Source: Microvirga sp. 3-52
Lineage (GTDB): Bacteria; Pseudomonadota; Alphaproteobacteria; Rhizobiales; Beijerinckiaceae
Direction of reading: 5' to 3'
Assembly: GCF_018383585.1 (NCBI RefSeq)
Contig: NZ_JAHAMK010000015.1
Location: 41,155 to 105,154, forward strand
DNA length: 64,000 nucleotides
Every line of letters starts with the position of its first letter. The first letter of the stretch is position 1. Made by a program: the position numbers and the translations under genes. This document shows, piece after piece, positions 51,234-60,799 of the stretch. Under the pieces are notes generated by a model. The model was not told the origin of the DNA, did no database searches, and worked only from the letters and a program-made list of their open reading frames with translations.

Positions 51234-52229
51234 TCAACCCCGCTCGCTGTCCAGCATGCCCATCTGCGCTGCCGGATAGCGGTCGCCGGCCGCTGCGCCC
51301 TTGGGGACGATCCGGTCGATGGCCGCGAGATCCTTCTCCGTCAGCCTCACGTCGAGCGCAGCGAGAGCCTCGCTGAGTCGGTCGCGGCGGCGGGCGCCGA
51401 CGAGGGGGATGATGCTGTCTCCCTGCGCCGCCACCCAAGCGATGGCGATCTGGGCAACACTGACGCCCTTGGCCTCGGCCAGACGCCGGAGACCTTCGAC
51501 CAGCGCGAGGTTCTTCTCGACATTGCCCTCCTGGAAGCGGGGGCTATGGGTGCGGAAATCGCCCGGGCCGGCGGTCTCGCCCTGCCAATGGCCGCTGATC
51601 AGCCCGCGCGAGAGCACCCCATAGGCCGTGATGGCGATGCCGAGTTCGCGGCAGACGGGCAGGATGGCGTCCTCTGGCCTACGCGAGATCAGGGAATACT
51701 CGATCTGCAGGTCGCAGATCGGGTGCACGGCGGCGGCCCGGCGGATGGTCTCGGGGCCGACCTCGGACAGCCCGATATGGCGCACATAACCCGCCTTCAC
51801 CATGTCGGCGATGGCCCCGACGGTGTCCTCGATCGGGACATTCGGATCGAGCCGCGCCGGGCGGTAGATGTCGATGTGATCGATCCTCAGGCGCTGCAGG
51901 GTATAGGCGAGGAAGCTTTTGACGGCCTGCGGCCGGGCGTCGTAGCCGAGCCAGGCTCCGGCCGGATCGCGCATGGCGCCGAATTTGACGCTGATCACGG
52001 CCCGATCCCGGTCGCGGCTCTGGAGCGCTTCGCCGATCAGCATCTCGTTATGGCCCATGCCGTAGAAATCGCCCGTATCGAGCAGGGTGATGCCGGCCTC
52101 CAGGGCCGCATGGAGGGTGGCGATGCTCTCGGGCCTGTCAGCCGGCCCGTACATGCCCGACATGCCCATGCAGCCGAGCCCGAGGGCGGATACGGCGGGA
52201 CCGGTTTGTCCCAGGCGGCGGTGTTGCAT
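51234..52229 (-). CDS. Aldo/keto reductase
   Basis: 331 residues, NADPH-dependent (beta/alpha)8 oxidoreductase. LLDTGDFYGMGHNE holds the catalytic Asp51 and Tyr56, and VISVKFG holds Lys82. The position of the usual catalytic His (YxxHR) reads IYRPARLDP, so Ala125 replaces His. C-terminal cofactor loop IIPLVGARRRDRLSEAL is present. Divergent from a LysR regulator that probably controls it. Confidence 0.9.
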   Translation of the reverse strand: MQHRRLGQTGPAVSALGLGCMGMSGMYGPADRPESIATLHAALEAGITLLDTGDFYGMGHNEMLIGEALQSRDRDRAVISVKFGAMRDPAGAWLGYDARPQAVKSFLAYTLQRLRIDHIDIYRPARLDPNVPIEDTVGAIADMVKAGYVRHIGLSEVGPETIRRAAAVHPICDLQIEYSLISRRPEDAILPVCRELGIAITAYGVLSRGLISGHWQGETAGPGDFRTHSPRFQEGNVEKNLALVEGLRRLAEAKGVSVAQIAIAWVAAQGDSIIPLVGARRRDRLSEALAALDVRLTEKDLAAIDRIVPKGAAAGDRYPAAQMGMLDSERG

Positions 52230-52296
52230 CCGATGATCTCCCGAAAAATCTCTGCCGGCGACCTTTCGCCGGCATCAACGGATCATGCCCGCTTCC

Positions 52297-52349
52297 TGTT
52301 CGTACGATAATCCGGCATAACCAGAACAGGCTGTTTGGATAATCGAACA
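52297..52349. promoter_or_regulatory. Inverted repeat in the AKR/LysR promoter
   Basis: TGTTCG...GATAATCC (52297-52313) faces GGATAATCGAACA (52337-52349), an interrupted palindrome ending at the LysR gene start. A plausible LysR operator. Confidence 0.4.
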
Positions 52350-53285
52350 ATGAGCGATGTGGATCTCGCGGATCTCGAATCCTTCGCGGCGGTGGCGCGG
52401 GCACGCTCCTTCCGCAGCGCGGCCCGCGTGCGCGGCGTCTCGGCCTCGTCCTTGAGCGAGGCGCTGCGCCGGCTGGAGGCCCGGCTCGGGGTGCGGCTTC
52501 TGAACCGGACCACCCGCAGCGTGACGCCGACGGAAGCCGGGCAGCGGCTGCTGGAACGTCTGAGCCCTGCTTTGAGCGAGGTCGCCGCCGCGCTCGATGC
52601 GGTGAACGGCTTTCGCGATTCGCCGACCGGGACGCTGCGGCTCAACGTACCGACGGCCGTGTCCCGCCTGGTGCTGCCGCCGATCATCGGACCGTTCCTG
52701 GCGGCCCATCCGGGCATCGCCGTGGAGGTGATCACCGAGGACAGCTTCGTCGATGTTCTGGCGGCCGGATTCGACGCGGGCATCCGCTATGACGAGCGGC
52801 TCGAGAAGGACATGATCGCCGTGCCCATCGGCCCGCGCGTGCAGCGCTTCATGGTCGCCGGCGCGCCGGCTTATTTCGCGGCCCACAGCCGTCCAACGCA
52901 TCCGAAGGACCTTCTGAACCACGCCTGCATCCGCCATCGCTTCGCCAGCGGCGTGATGCACCCCTGGGAGTTCGAGCGCGACGGCGAGATCGTGAGGATC
53001 ACCCCCACGGCCCGGGTGATCGCCAACAGCATCGACCTGGAGGTCGCCGCCGCGATCCAGGGGCTCGGCCTGATCGCCACCTTTGCGGGATTCATCGAGC
53101 AGGAATTGAAGAGCGGCGCCCTGGAGCCGGTGCTGGAGGATTGGCAGCAGCCCTTCTCCGGGCCCTTCCTCTACTATCCGAGCCGCCGCCACATGCCCGC
53201 GCCCCTGCGCGCCTTCGTGGATTTCATCAAGCGCAGGCCCGATCCCGGCACGGGCGTCGTTGCATCCGTGGCGGTTTCCGGCTAA
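52350..53285 (+). CDS. LysR-family transcriptional regulator
   Basis: 311 residues from ATG 52350; a TTG five codons upstream is less likely. N-terminal helix-turn-helix (LESFAAVARARSFRSAARVRGVSASSLSEALRRLEARLGVRLLNR, about 8-52) and a LysR substrate domain (about 90-295). Divergent from the aldo/keto reductase with about 120 bases between. Ligand unknown. Confidence 0.92.
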   Translation: MSDVDLADLESFAAVARARSFRSAARVRGVSASSLSEALRRLEARLGVRLLNRTTRSVTPTEAGQRLLERLSPALSEVAAALDAVNGFRDSPTGTLRLNVPTAVSRLVLPPIIGPFLAAHPGIAVEVITEDSFVDVLAAGFDAGIRYDERLEKDMIAVPIGPRVQRFMVAGAPAYFAAHSRPTHPKDLLNHACIRHRFASGVMHPWEFERDGEIVRITPTARVIANSIDLEVAAAIQGLGLIATFAGFIEQELKSGALEPVLEDWQQPFSGPFLYYPSRRHMPAPLRAFVDFIKRRPDPGTGVVASVAVSG

Positions 53286-53367
53286 GCCTCTCATCCGGAT
53301 CACCATTCGAACCAGGGAGGGCTGCATGTTTGAAGCTGTGCATCAACACAAGTTCGGACCCTGGAAC

Positions 53368-53392
53368 GCCCTGCAGCAGCTTGTTGCAGGGC
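53368..53392 (+). promoter_or_regulatory. Hairpin in the ABC-F gene leader region
   Basis: GCCCTGCAGCA pairs with TGTTGCAGGGC (11 pairs, one G-T) around three bases, about 175 bases before the ABC-F start. No T-run follows. It could be a LysR-gene 3' hairpin or an attenuator. Confidence 0.3.
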
Positions 53393-53567
53393 CGGCCATC
53401 GAACGGATCTGACAGCTTTCACTCTGTCTCCATCTCATTCTGGTCAGCTCTGAACGGCTCAATCGCGCCTGCGGCTCCGCAAGGATCCAGCGCGTCTGAC
53501 ACGTTCCAGATTTTTCGCGCTCCCTTGAGGCCATTGCCCGAGCGCGCTGCACCAGTGAGATTTTTCA

Positions 53568-55082
53568 ATGGCATCCCTGAGCCTTCGCAATGTCGGCGTC
53601 ATTGCCCACACACCCCTGTTCCGGAACCTGAGCCTCGTCATCGGCGAGGGCGACCGCCTCGGCCTCGTCGCGGCCAACGGCGCCGGGAAATCGACTCTTC
53701 TGAAATGCCTTGCCGGCCTTGCCGAACCGACCGAGGGAGACATCATCCGCGCGCGAGGCCTGCGCGTGGCCCTCGTGGAGCAGGACGTTCCCGCGAACCT
53801 GCTCGACCTTTCCCTCCACGACGTGCTGCATCGGGCGCTGCCACCAGGTGAGCGCGAGGGGCAGGAATGGCGGGTCGACATGGTGCTCGACGAATTCGAA
53901 ACGCCCGCCGACCTGCGCAGCCTCCCGATGCGCGCGCTCAGCGGCGGCTGGCAGCGGCTGGCGCTGATCGCACGCGCGTGGATCACGCAGCCCGATCTGC
54001 TTCTTCTCGACGAGCCCACGAACCATCTCGATCTCGAAAAGCTCTTCAAGCTGGAGGCGTGGGTCAACGCGGCGGGCTATACCGCGCCCATCGTGGTGGC
54101 GAGCCACGACCGCGATTTCCTCGATGCCTGCACGACGAAAACCCTTTTCCTGCGGCCGGAGGAATCCGTCTCCTTCGCGCATCCCTATCGCCGCGCCCGC
54201 GTGCTGCTCGACGCGCATGATTCAGCCGCGCAGACGCAGCGCGAGAAAACCCTGCGCGAGGTGAAGCGCCTGCGCCAGAGCGCGCAGGAATTGCGCAATG
54301 TCGGCATCAACAGCGGCAGCGATGCGGCGCAGATCAAATCCGCGCAGATCAAGCGCCGCGCCGATGCCCTGGAGCAGAGCGCGCGCGCCGTGCACAGGGA
54401 ACGGCCGGGCGAGATCCGGCTGGGCAATCGCGGCACCCATGCGCGGGTGCTCGTGGCGCTGGAGAATGTCACCGTGCAGACGCCGGACGGGCGAAAGCTC
54501 TTTGCGATTCCAAGGCTCGACGTGGGCCAGGGCGACCGCATCGTGGTGCTCGGACGCAACGGCGCGGGCAAGTCGCAACTCGTCCGCCTGCTGCACGAGG
54601 CGATGAGGTTGCCCGAGGGTATGCCCGGCATCCGGATGAGCCCGAGCCTCGCCCTCGGCTATGTGGATCAGGACATGCAGCAACTGCCTCGGCAGGCCAC
54701 TGCGCACGATTTCATCCTGTCGGAGTTTCGCCTCGGCGATCAGCGCAGCCGCGCGGTCCTGGCGGAAGCGGGCTTTTCCATCGAGAGGCAGGGGCTTCCC
54801 ATCGCAAAACTGTCGCCGGGTCAGAGGGCACGGCTCGGCCTGCTCGCCTTGCGCCTGTCCGAGCCGAACTTCTATCTCATGGACGAGCCCACCAACCACG
54901 TGGACATACCCGGCCGCGAGCAGCTGGAATCGGAAGTCCTCGACGCGCAAGCCACCTGCATCGTCGTGTCCCACGACCGCAGCTTCGTGAAAACCATCGG
55001 TACCCGCTTCCTGCTCATCGACAAGGGCCGGATGCGCGAGATCGACGGGCCGGAGACGTTCTACGACAGCGTGGTCGGGTGA
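53568..55082 (+). CDS. ABC-F family ATPase
   Basis: 504 residues, two ABC domains and no membrane segment. First Walker A ANGAGKST at 36-43, signature LSGGW, Walker B LLLLDEPTNHLDLE. Between them lies a charged helical linker (about 230-290), the P-site tRNA interaction motif of ABC-F. Second domain: GRNGAGKSQL, a variant signature LSPGQ, LMDEPTNHVDIPG. These proteins act on ribosomes, some protecting against antibiotics; the role here is unknown. Confidence 0.9.
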   Translation: MASLSLRNVGVIAHTPLFRNLSLVIGEGDRLGLVAANGAGKSTLLKCLAGLAEPTEGDIIRARGLRVALVEQDVPANLLDLSLHDVLHRALPPGEREGQEWRVDMVLDEFETPADLRSLPMRALSGGWQRLALIARAWITQPDLLLLDEPTNHLDLEKLFKLEAWVNAAGYTAPIVVASHDRDFLDACTTKTLFLRPEESVSFAHPYRRARVLLDAHDSAAQTQREKTLREVKRLRQSAQELRNVGINSGSDAAQIKSAQIKRRADALEQSARAVHRERPGEIRLGNRGTHARVLVALENVTVQTPDGRKLFAIPRLDVGQGDRIVVLGRNGAGKSQLVRLLHEAMRLPEGMPGIRMSPSLALGYVDQDMQQLPRQATAHDFILSEFRLGDQRSRAVLAEAGFSIERQGLPIAKLSPGQRARLGLLALRLSEPNFYLMDEPTNHVDIPGREQLESEVLDAQATCIVVSHDRSFVKTIGTRFLLIDKGRMREIDGPETFYDSVVG

Positions 55083-55133
55083 GGGACGAGAGCCGCGCTT
55101 GATTTAGGTGCGGAAGTGAAATTGAGTGAAAGA

Positions 55134-55224
55134 CGTCATGGCCGGCCTCGTGCCGGTGATCGCGATGAGATGAGGCACTGAGCTTTTCCTCATCGGGATG
55201 GCCGGGACAAGCCCGGCCATGACG
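55134..55224. repeat. Two-hairpin intergenic repeat, full copy, hybrid left arm
   Basis: CGTCATGGCCGGCCTCGTGCCGGTGATC: the left hairpin mixes the GGCC and ACCGG arm types, then GATGGCCGGGACAAGCCCGGCCATGACG. Confidence 0.8.
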
Positions 55225-55246
55225 CGAGGGGAATGAGGGCTCATGG

Positions 55247-55780
55247 TCACCCCACGATCTCGATCCGCGTGTTCGGCCCGATCCGTTCCAGCAGGCGGCG
55301 GATCATGCGTCTGTCGACGGCGACGCAGCCTTCCGTCGGCAGGAAGCCCGGGCGGGCCAGATGCAGGAAGATGGCGCTGCCGCGGCCTCGCCTGACCGGG
55401 CCGCGGTTCCAGGCGATGTCGAGCACCACGTCGTAGAGGTGATCGTCCCGCCACATTTTTTCATGACCGGTGGGGCAGGGCAGCGGGACGAGGCGGTTGT
55501 ACCGGCGATCCCTCACGTCGTCGGACCACCCGTCCGTCGGACGGATCGGCCTCACCTTCAGGCCCGTCCGGGGACGGGGACCATGGTCGGGACGGTAGAA
55601 TGCCTGCAGGATCCTGAAGCGCCCGACCGGCGAGGCGCCGTCACCCTCGCGCTTGGCGCAGGCCGTCCCGGAGCGTCCCAGCGCGCAGGGAATGACGAGG
55701 TTGCCCGCCGTAAGACGCCCGCGCCTGTGGTCTAGCGGCGAGCGAAAGACACGGATGACATTGACGCGAGAGAGTTTCAT
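55247..55780 (-). CDS. L,D-transpeptidase-family (YkuD-like) protein
   Basis: 177 residues from ATG 55780. The C-terminal FLHLARPGFLPTEGCVAVDRRMIRRLLERI contains the His and the nucleophile Cys of the YkuD catalytic motif (TEGC for the usual S/T-H-G-C). ALGRSGTACAKREGDGASPVGRFRIL is the typical N-terminal strand region. Such enzymes make 3-3 peptidoglycan cross-links or anchor proteins. No signal peptide is evident, which is unusual for a wall enzyme. Confidence 0.78.
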   Translation of the reverse strand: MKLSRVNVIRVFRSPLDHRRGRLTAGNLVIPCALGRSGTACAKREGDGASPVGRFRILQAFYRPDHGPRPRTGLKVRPIRPTDGWSDDVRDRRYNRLVPLPCPTGHEKMWRDDHLYDVVLDIAWNRGPVRRGRGSAIFLHLARPGFLPTEGCVAVDRRMIRRLLERIGPNTRIEIVG

Positions 55781-56017
55781 GGGCAGTGGAAGGGATGGAA
55801 GGTCCCTCTTGTTGTCAAGCTGGGAATGACTACTCTTATGCATCGGGCATGATCCAAAGCTCAAGGCTCGCGCCGGCCGAAGGCCAGGCGGCGATTTTCG
55901 GTCCGGGATCGTGCGCGGCGATAAGAGGGCGGGCGAACCGGCCTGAGGTCAAGAGGGGCCCGCTTCTCGAAGGCCGCTTATGCGACTTTTGCAGTTCATC
56001 GTGTCGAAGGGTTTGAG

Positions 56018-56704
56018 ATGTCGAATGCCAGCCGCCTCCTCGTCGTCGATGACGATCAGGACCTGCGCGACACCCTAGCCGAACAGCTCGGATTCTATGA
56101 CGAGTTTCAGGTTGCGACCGCCGAGACCGCCACGGGCGCCATCGACGCGGTGAAGGGGGACCGGATCGATCTCGCCATCATGGATGTGGGCCTGCCCGAC
56201 ATGGACGGGCGCGAGGCCGTCAAGGTCATGCGCCAGAACGGCTTCCGCAGCCCGATCATCATGCTCACCGCCCAAGGCTCCGATACCGATACGGTGATGG
56301 GCCTGGAGGCGGGGGCGAACGACTATGTGGTCAAGCCGTTCAAGTTCGCCGTGCTGCTCGCCCGCATCCGGGCGCAGCTGCGCCAATACGAGGCGAGCGA
56401 GGATGCGGTGTTCCAGATCGGGCCGTACATCTTCCGCCCGGGCTCGAAGCTGCTCACCACCGACAAGGGCTCCAAGCTCAAGCTCACCGAGAAGGAAACG
56501 GCGATCCTGCGCTATCTCTACCGCGCCGGTCAGGCGGTGGTCGGGCGCGACACCCTGCTCACCGAGGTCTGGGGCTACAATTCCAACGTCACCACGCACA
56601 CCCTCGAGACGCATATCTACCGCCTGCGTCAGAAGATCGAGTCCGATCCGTCCAATGCCAGCATCCTAGTCACCGAGCCCGGTGGCTACAAGCTGATCCC
56701 GTAA
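56018..56704 (+). CDS. OmpR-family response regulator
   Basis: 228 residues. Receiver domain 1-120 with acidic pocket Asp11-Asp12, phospho-acceptor Asp56 in AIMDVGLPD, Thr84 and Lys106. Winged-helix DNA-binding domain about 130-228 (LTEKETAILRYLYRAGQAVVGRDTLLTEVWGYN). No kinase is adjacent; the cognate may be elsewhere. Followed after seven bases by a cyclic-nucleotide-binding gene, so the two form an operon. Confidence 0.92.
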   Translation: MSNASRLLVVDDDQDLRDTLAEQLGFYDEFQVATAETATGAIDAVKGDRIDLAIMDVGLPDMDGREAVKVMRQNGFRSPIIMLTAQGSDTDTVMGLEAGANDYVVKPFKFAVLLARIRAQLRQYEASEDAVFQIGPYIFRPGSKLLTTDKGSKLKLTEKETAILRYLYRAGQAVVGRDTLLTEVWGYNSNVTTHTLETHIYRLRQKIESDPSNASILVTEPGGYKLIP

Positions 56705-56711
56705 GAGCATC

Positions 56712-57206
56712 ATGGCGCTCGACGACGACATCGCGGTCTTAAGCCAGGCGCCCCTGTTCAACCTGCTGGAGCGGGACGCCCTGCGCCTCGTGGCCTTCGC
56801 GTCGGAGAGCCGGACCTACCGGGAAGGCGACGTGCTGTTCAAGAAAGGCGACCGCTCCGACGGCGGCTATGTGGTGAGCCGCGGCGCCATCGCGCTCGAT
56901 GCCAAGGATGACGGCTCGCCGGAGACGTTCCTGGCCGGTCCGGGCTCCCTCATCGGGCAGGCGGCCCTGTTCGCCCGCATCGAGCGCCGCGCGACGGCCA
57001 CCGCCCGCGAGCCCTCCGGCATCATCCGCGTGACCCCGAGCCTGATGCGCCGGGTGCTGGAGGAATTTCCGGACGCCGCCGCTTCCATCCACGAGGCCAT
57101 GGCGGAAGAACTGACCCGACTCACGGAAGGTCTGGAGCGGGTCCGCCAGCAGCTCATCGCCATCGACGGCGGGGAACTCCCGGCCGTGCCGCCGGATGAG
57201 GCGTGA
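56712..57206 (+). CDS. Stand-alone cyclic-nucleotide-binding domain protein
   Basis: 164 residues: a Crp-like cNMP-binding fold (LFNLLERDALRLVAFASESRTYREGDVLFKKGDRSDGGYVVSRGAIALD, then GPGSLIGQAALF) with no DNA-binding domain after it. The short C-terminal helix is Glu/Arg-rich. Co-transcribed with the response regulator. It could report cAMP or be a degenerate non-binding fold; the phosphate-binding cassette is partly changed (GQAALFARIERRATATA). Confidence 0.85.
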   Translation: MALDDDIAVLSQAPLFNLLERDALRLVAFASESRTYREGDVLFKKGDRSDGGYVVSRGAIALDAKDDGSPETFLAGPGSLIGQAALFARIERRATATAREPSGIIRVTPSLMRRVLEEFPDAAASIHEAMAEELTRLTEGLERVRQQLIAIDGGELPAVPPDEA

Positions 57207-57218
57207 GGAGCAAGCTCC

Positions 57219-58931
57219 TCACGCGGCCTTCACGTCGGTCAGGAAGACGTCGACCTCGCGGCTGAGGTTCTCGGCGTAGCGGGCGAGCTCCTGCGCCGCG
57301 TCAAGCACCTGGGTTGCCGCGGCACCCGTCTCTCCGGCCCCGTGCTTCACGCTCTCGATGCTCTCCGTCACCTGGCCGGTGCCCCGGGCGGCCTCCTGGA
57401 CGCTGCGCGAGATCTCGCCCGTGGTGGCGCCTTGTTCTTCCATCGCGGCGGCGATTCCGGTCGAAATGGAGGAGATCTGGTCGATGACGGTCTGGATGCC
57501 GTGGATCGCGCCGACGGCTTCCTGGGTGGCACCCTGGATCTGGGCGATCTGCGAGCCGATCTCCTCGGTGGCCTTGGCAGTCTGGGTCGCCAGGGTCTTC
57601 ACCTCGGAGGCGACCACCGCGAAGCCCTTGCCGGCCTCGCCGGCGCGGGCCGCCTCGATGGTGGCGTTGAGCGCCAGCAGGTTGGTCTGGGCGGCCAGAT
57701 TGTTGATCAGCGTGATCACGTCGCCGATGCGCTCGGCGCTGCTCGACAGGGCCTGCACGATGCCGTTGGTCCGCTTGGCGCTCTCGACGGCCTCGAACGA
57801 GATCTGGGACGACTGGGTGATCTGCCGGGCGATCTCCCGGATCGAGATCGACATCTCTTCCGTGGCTGCGGCGACGGTCTGCACGCTGCTCGAGGTCTGC
57901 TCGGCTGCTGCCGCCACGCTGACGGATTGCCGGTTGGTCCGGTCGGCCGTGGTGGTCATGGTCCGGGCGGTCGCCTCCATTTCCGAGGCCGCGGCGGCCA
58001 ACCCCTGGGTCAGGGCCGAGACATTGGCTTCGAACTGGCGCGTCAGCGCGTCGAGCTTCATGGCGCGCTGCAGCTTCGCGTCGCTCTCGCTGGCCTGCTC
58101 GACGGCGAGCCGCTGACGTTCAGCCGTGTTCTCGCGGAAGATTTCCACCGCGCGGGCCATCTCGCCGATCTCGTTCTTCCAGGCGAGGTAAGGAACCGTC
58201 AGCGCGGTCTCTCCGTGGGCCAGGCTTTGCATGGTGCCTGCCAGCTTCGGAATCGACCGGAACAGCATCCGGGCCGACAGGATCGCCGCGAGGGTCAGCA
58301 CGAGGACGGCGGCGAGGGAGACCATCCCCATCTGCCACAGGAGGCGGCTCGCCGAGGCCTCGAGGGCCGTGACCTGGAACCCGCTGCCGAGGACGCCCAG
58401 AACCTGTCCGCTCTGGCCGAAGACGGGCAGGTTCACCAGGAGATAGTCGTTACCGAGAATCTTGGCCTTGCCCACATAGGTTCCGCCCGCCGACACGATG
58501 GGGAAGATGACGCCGTTGCGGTCCATGGCGGTGCCGACGGCGCGGGAACCGTCCGGATTGCGCATGTTGGTGGCACGGCGAACGAAGTTTCCGCTCGTCC
58601 TGTCCTTCACGAACAGGGTCGCCGGAGCCTGCGTCGCCTCGGCGATCCGGTCGGCGAGCTCGTCGCTGTAGAACACCGCGTCGTCGTTCACGGTGATCCC
58701 GGTGACGGCGCCCGCGGCATCCTTCTTCACCGCAAGATTGTCGATGGAGCCGCGCAGGATGCCCACGAAGGTGCGCACATTGGATTGCAGCTGCGCCAGC
58801 GCCTTGGTCTCGACGTCCGAACGGGTCTGAAGAGACACGACCGCGAAGAGAGAGGCGGCGGTCATCACGACGAACGCCACCATGGCGGCCGTGGTGAGGT
58901 GGGAAAGCTTCCGATGGGCGAGGAACTGCAC
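57219..58931 (-). CDS. Methyl-accepting chemotaxis protein
   Basis: 570 residues. TM1 about 12-33, a periplasmic Cache-like sensor about 40-195, TM2 about 198-222, HAMP about 222-275, and a cytoplasmic signalling domain with the highly conserved hairpin [41 protein letters not shown]. No C-terminal pentapeptide for CheR is seen. The ligand is unknown; this is the only chemotaxis gene in the window. Confidence 0.92.
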   Translation of the reverse strand: MQFLAHRKLSHLTTAAMVAFVVMTAASLFAVVSLQTRSDVETKALAQLQSNVRTFVGILRGSIDNLAVKKDAAGAVTGITVNDDAVFYSDELADRIAEATQAPATLFVKDRTSGNFVRRATNMRNPDGSRAVGTAMDRNGVIFPIVSAGGTYVGKAKILGNDYLLVNLPVFGQSGQVLGVLGSGFQVTALEASASRLLWQMGMVSLAAVLVLTLAAILSARMLFRSIPKLAGTMQSLAHGETALTVPYLAWKNEIGEMARAVEIFRENTAERQRLAVEQASESDAKLQRAMKLDALTRQFEANVSALTQGLAAAASEMEATARTMTTTADRTNRQSVSVAAAAEQTSSSVQTVAAATEEMSISIREIARQITQSSQISFEAVESAKRTNGIVQALSSSAERIGDVITLINNLAAQTNLLALNATIEAARAGEAGKGFAVVASEVKTLATQTAKATEEIGSQIAQIQGATQEAVGAIHGIQTVIDQISSISTGIAAAMEEQGATTGEISRSVQEAARGTGQVTESIESVKHGAGETGAAATQVLDAAQELARYAENLSREVDVFLTDVKAA

Positions 58932-59057
58932 GGTTATTTACCTTAGGGAAATTCGTGCGGAAGCCTTCGCAAAAACCGGTTAACAACCCGTCAAAAGCCG
59001 TGGAGAAGAGCCTCTTTTACCGTTCCAGGACGATTCCCGAAGGAGCAGACCCGCGCC

Positions 59058-60560
59058 TCATGCCCGCTCGTCGGCGAGCGGAAACGCGATGGTGCAAATC
59101 ACCCCGGACGGGTCGAAGTCGATCCGGACGGATCCGCCGAGTTCCTGAGCCAGGCCGCGCTCGATCAGACGGGTGCCGAAGCCGCGGGCGGATGGCGGCT
59201 GTACGGTCGGCCCGCCATTCTCGTCCCAGCGAAGCGTCACCTCCTTGCCGTCCGCGGCGAGGTCCCACGAGATCGAGATCCAGCCGGACGGCACCGAAAG
59301 CGCACCGTATTTCAGCGCGTTCGTCAAAAGCTCGTGGACCGCCATCGACAGGGGCAGCACCTGGCGCGGAGGCAGCTTGATCGCGGGGCCGGACAGGGCG
59401 AAGCGCTGCAGATCCACGCTCTCGAAGGGAGAGATCGCCTGATGCACGATGGTGCGCAGCTCGGCGCTGTCCCAGCTCTCCAGCGTCAGCACGTCGTGAA
59501 CCCGCGCGAGCGCCATCAGCCGGCTCTCCAGCCTCTCCTGGGCATGGTCCAAGGTCTCGGCGTTCTTGAGCGACTGGAACGCGATGGACTGCACGGTCGC
59601 CAGGGTGTTCTTCACCCGGTGGTTCAGCTCGTTGATCAGCAGGCCCTGGTGGTCGAGCGCCCGCTTGTGATCGGTGATGTCGATGGCCTCGCTGAAGATT
59701 CCGATCACACGGCCCTCGGCGTCCTTCATCGGCTGATAGATGAAGTCGAGGAAATGTTCTTCGGGAGAACCGTCGGTGCCGTTGGACAGCAGCACGCGCT
59801 GGCCGCGGCCGATATGCGGCCGCCCGGTCCGGTAAACCTGGTCCCGCAGCTCGAAGAAGCCCTGGCCCGCGAGTTCCGGCAGGGTCTCCCGCATGGAATG
59901 GCCGATCCGTGCCCGCTCCTCGCCCACGAAGCGGCGATAGGCGTCATTGGCCATTTCCAGCACATGATCGGGCCCGCGGACGACGCTCATCATGCTCGGC
60001 ATCTGCCGGAACAGGGTGTGCAGGTGCTCCCGCTCCGACCGGAGATCGGCCAGGGTCTCGTCGAGCTCGAGCTGCGAGCCGATCAGCTCGGCGAAGAGCC
60101 GCAGGGTCTTCAGGGTCTTGGGGTCGGACAGCTTGGCCGGCTTGGGATCGAGCGCGCAGATGGTGCCGAAGATTTCGCCTGAGCGCAGGATGATTGGAAC
60201 CGCGATGTAGCTTTCGAAGCCGTACATCCTGGGCGTCCGGTGCGTACAATAGACCTGGTCCGTGCTGGCCTGATCAATCACGATGGGTGTGCTGGAGGCG
60301 CGGATCTCCGAGCAGAAGGTGGTCGCGACCTCCAGCGTTCCGCCCACGGGAAGGCCGAAGCCGATCCGGTCGAGCACCGCGCAGGCCGTCCAGGAGGTCT
60401 CGGTTACCCGGGCCACGGCCCCGAAACCGAGGCCGGTGCTGTCCAGCACGAGTTCCAGAATGGAGGAGACCGCATCGATACGGCCGACCGCCTCGACCAC
60501 CGCGCTCTCGTCCTGCTCTGTGGCCGGCTCGTTGCGAGCGGCGGCATTCCCTTGTGTCAT
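59058..60560 (-). CDS. HWE-family sensor histidine kinase with GAF and PAS domains
   Basis: 500 residues from ATG 60560. GAF domain about 25-165, PAS domain about 180-300, then the HWE kinase core: LINELNHRVKNTLATVQSIAFQSL with phospho-acceptor His314, HELLTNALKYGALS (N box) and WDENGGP typical of HWE kinases. No membrane segment, so it senses cytoplasmic signals. HWE kinases often feed the PhyR/general stress pathway in alphaproteobacteria; none of those partners is in view. Confidence 0.9.
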   Translation of the reverse strand: MTQGNAAARNEPATEQDESAVVEAVGRIDAVSSILELVLDSTGLGFGAVARVTETSWTACAVLDRIGFGLPVGGTLEVATTFCSEIRASSTPIVIDQASTDQVYCTHRTPRMYGFESYIAVPIILRSGEIFGTICALDPKPAKLSDPKTLKTLRLFAELIGSQLELDETLADLRSEREHLHTLFRQMPSMMSVVRGPDHVLEMANDAYRRFVGEERARIGHSMRETLPELAGQGFFELRDQVYRTGRPHIGRGQRVLLSNGTDGSPEEHFLDFIYQPMKDAEGRVIGIFSEAIDITDHKRALDHQGLLINELNHRVKNTLATVQSIAFQSLKNAETLDHAQERLESRLMALARVHDVLTLESWDSAELRTIVHQAISPFESVDLQRFALSGPAIKLPPRQVLPLSMAVHELLTNALKYGALSVPSGWISISWDLAADGKEVTLRWDENGGPTVQPPSARGFGTRLIERGLAQELGGSVRIDFDPSGVICTIAFPLADERA

Positions 60561-60676
60561 GGGAAGACCATAGCAGAGATTTTCAAGTATAGAACACTCG
60601 CCTTGCCCATCCCGTGTCAAAGCAGCGCAGAGTTTTTACGTCGAGCGACGAATGAATAAAGGTTAGTCGGTGTTTA

Positions 60677-60733
60677 GCGCATCGTGCGGACCCGGTTTTC
60701 GCTGATGCGGCCCTCGGGGTCCGCACGATGCGC
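60677..60733. repeat. Short palindromic repeat GCGCATCGTGCGGACC / GGTCCGCACGATGCGC
   Basis: A 16-bp perfect stem with a longer interior, same family as 4606-4655. First of a pair. Confidence 0.8.
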
Positions 60734-60747
60734 CCGTTCAGACGGAT

Positions 60748-60799
60748 GAGCATCGGAATGGATCCCAAAAGTGCCAGTCCGCTTTTGGGTCCGATGCTC
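60748..60799. repeat. Short palindromic repeat overlapping a gene stop
   Basis: GAGCATCGG ... CCGATGCTC with inner CCCAAAAG / CTTTTGGG arms. The adjacent CTA is the stop (TAG, minus strand) of the oxidoreductase gene. Confidence 0.8.

Noticed and set aside
57342..58946. A 534-codon plus-strand frame opposite the chemoreceptor
   Set aside because: Low-complexity Gly/Leu/Asp composition, an antisense artefact.
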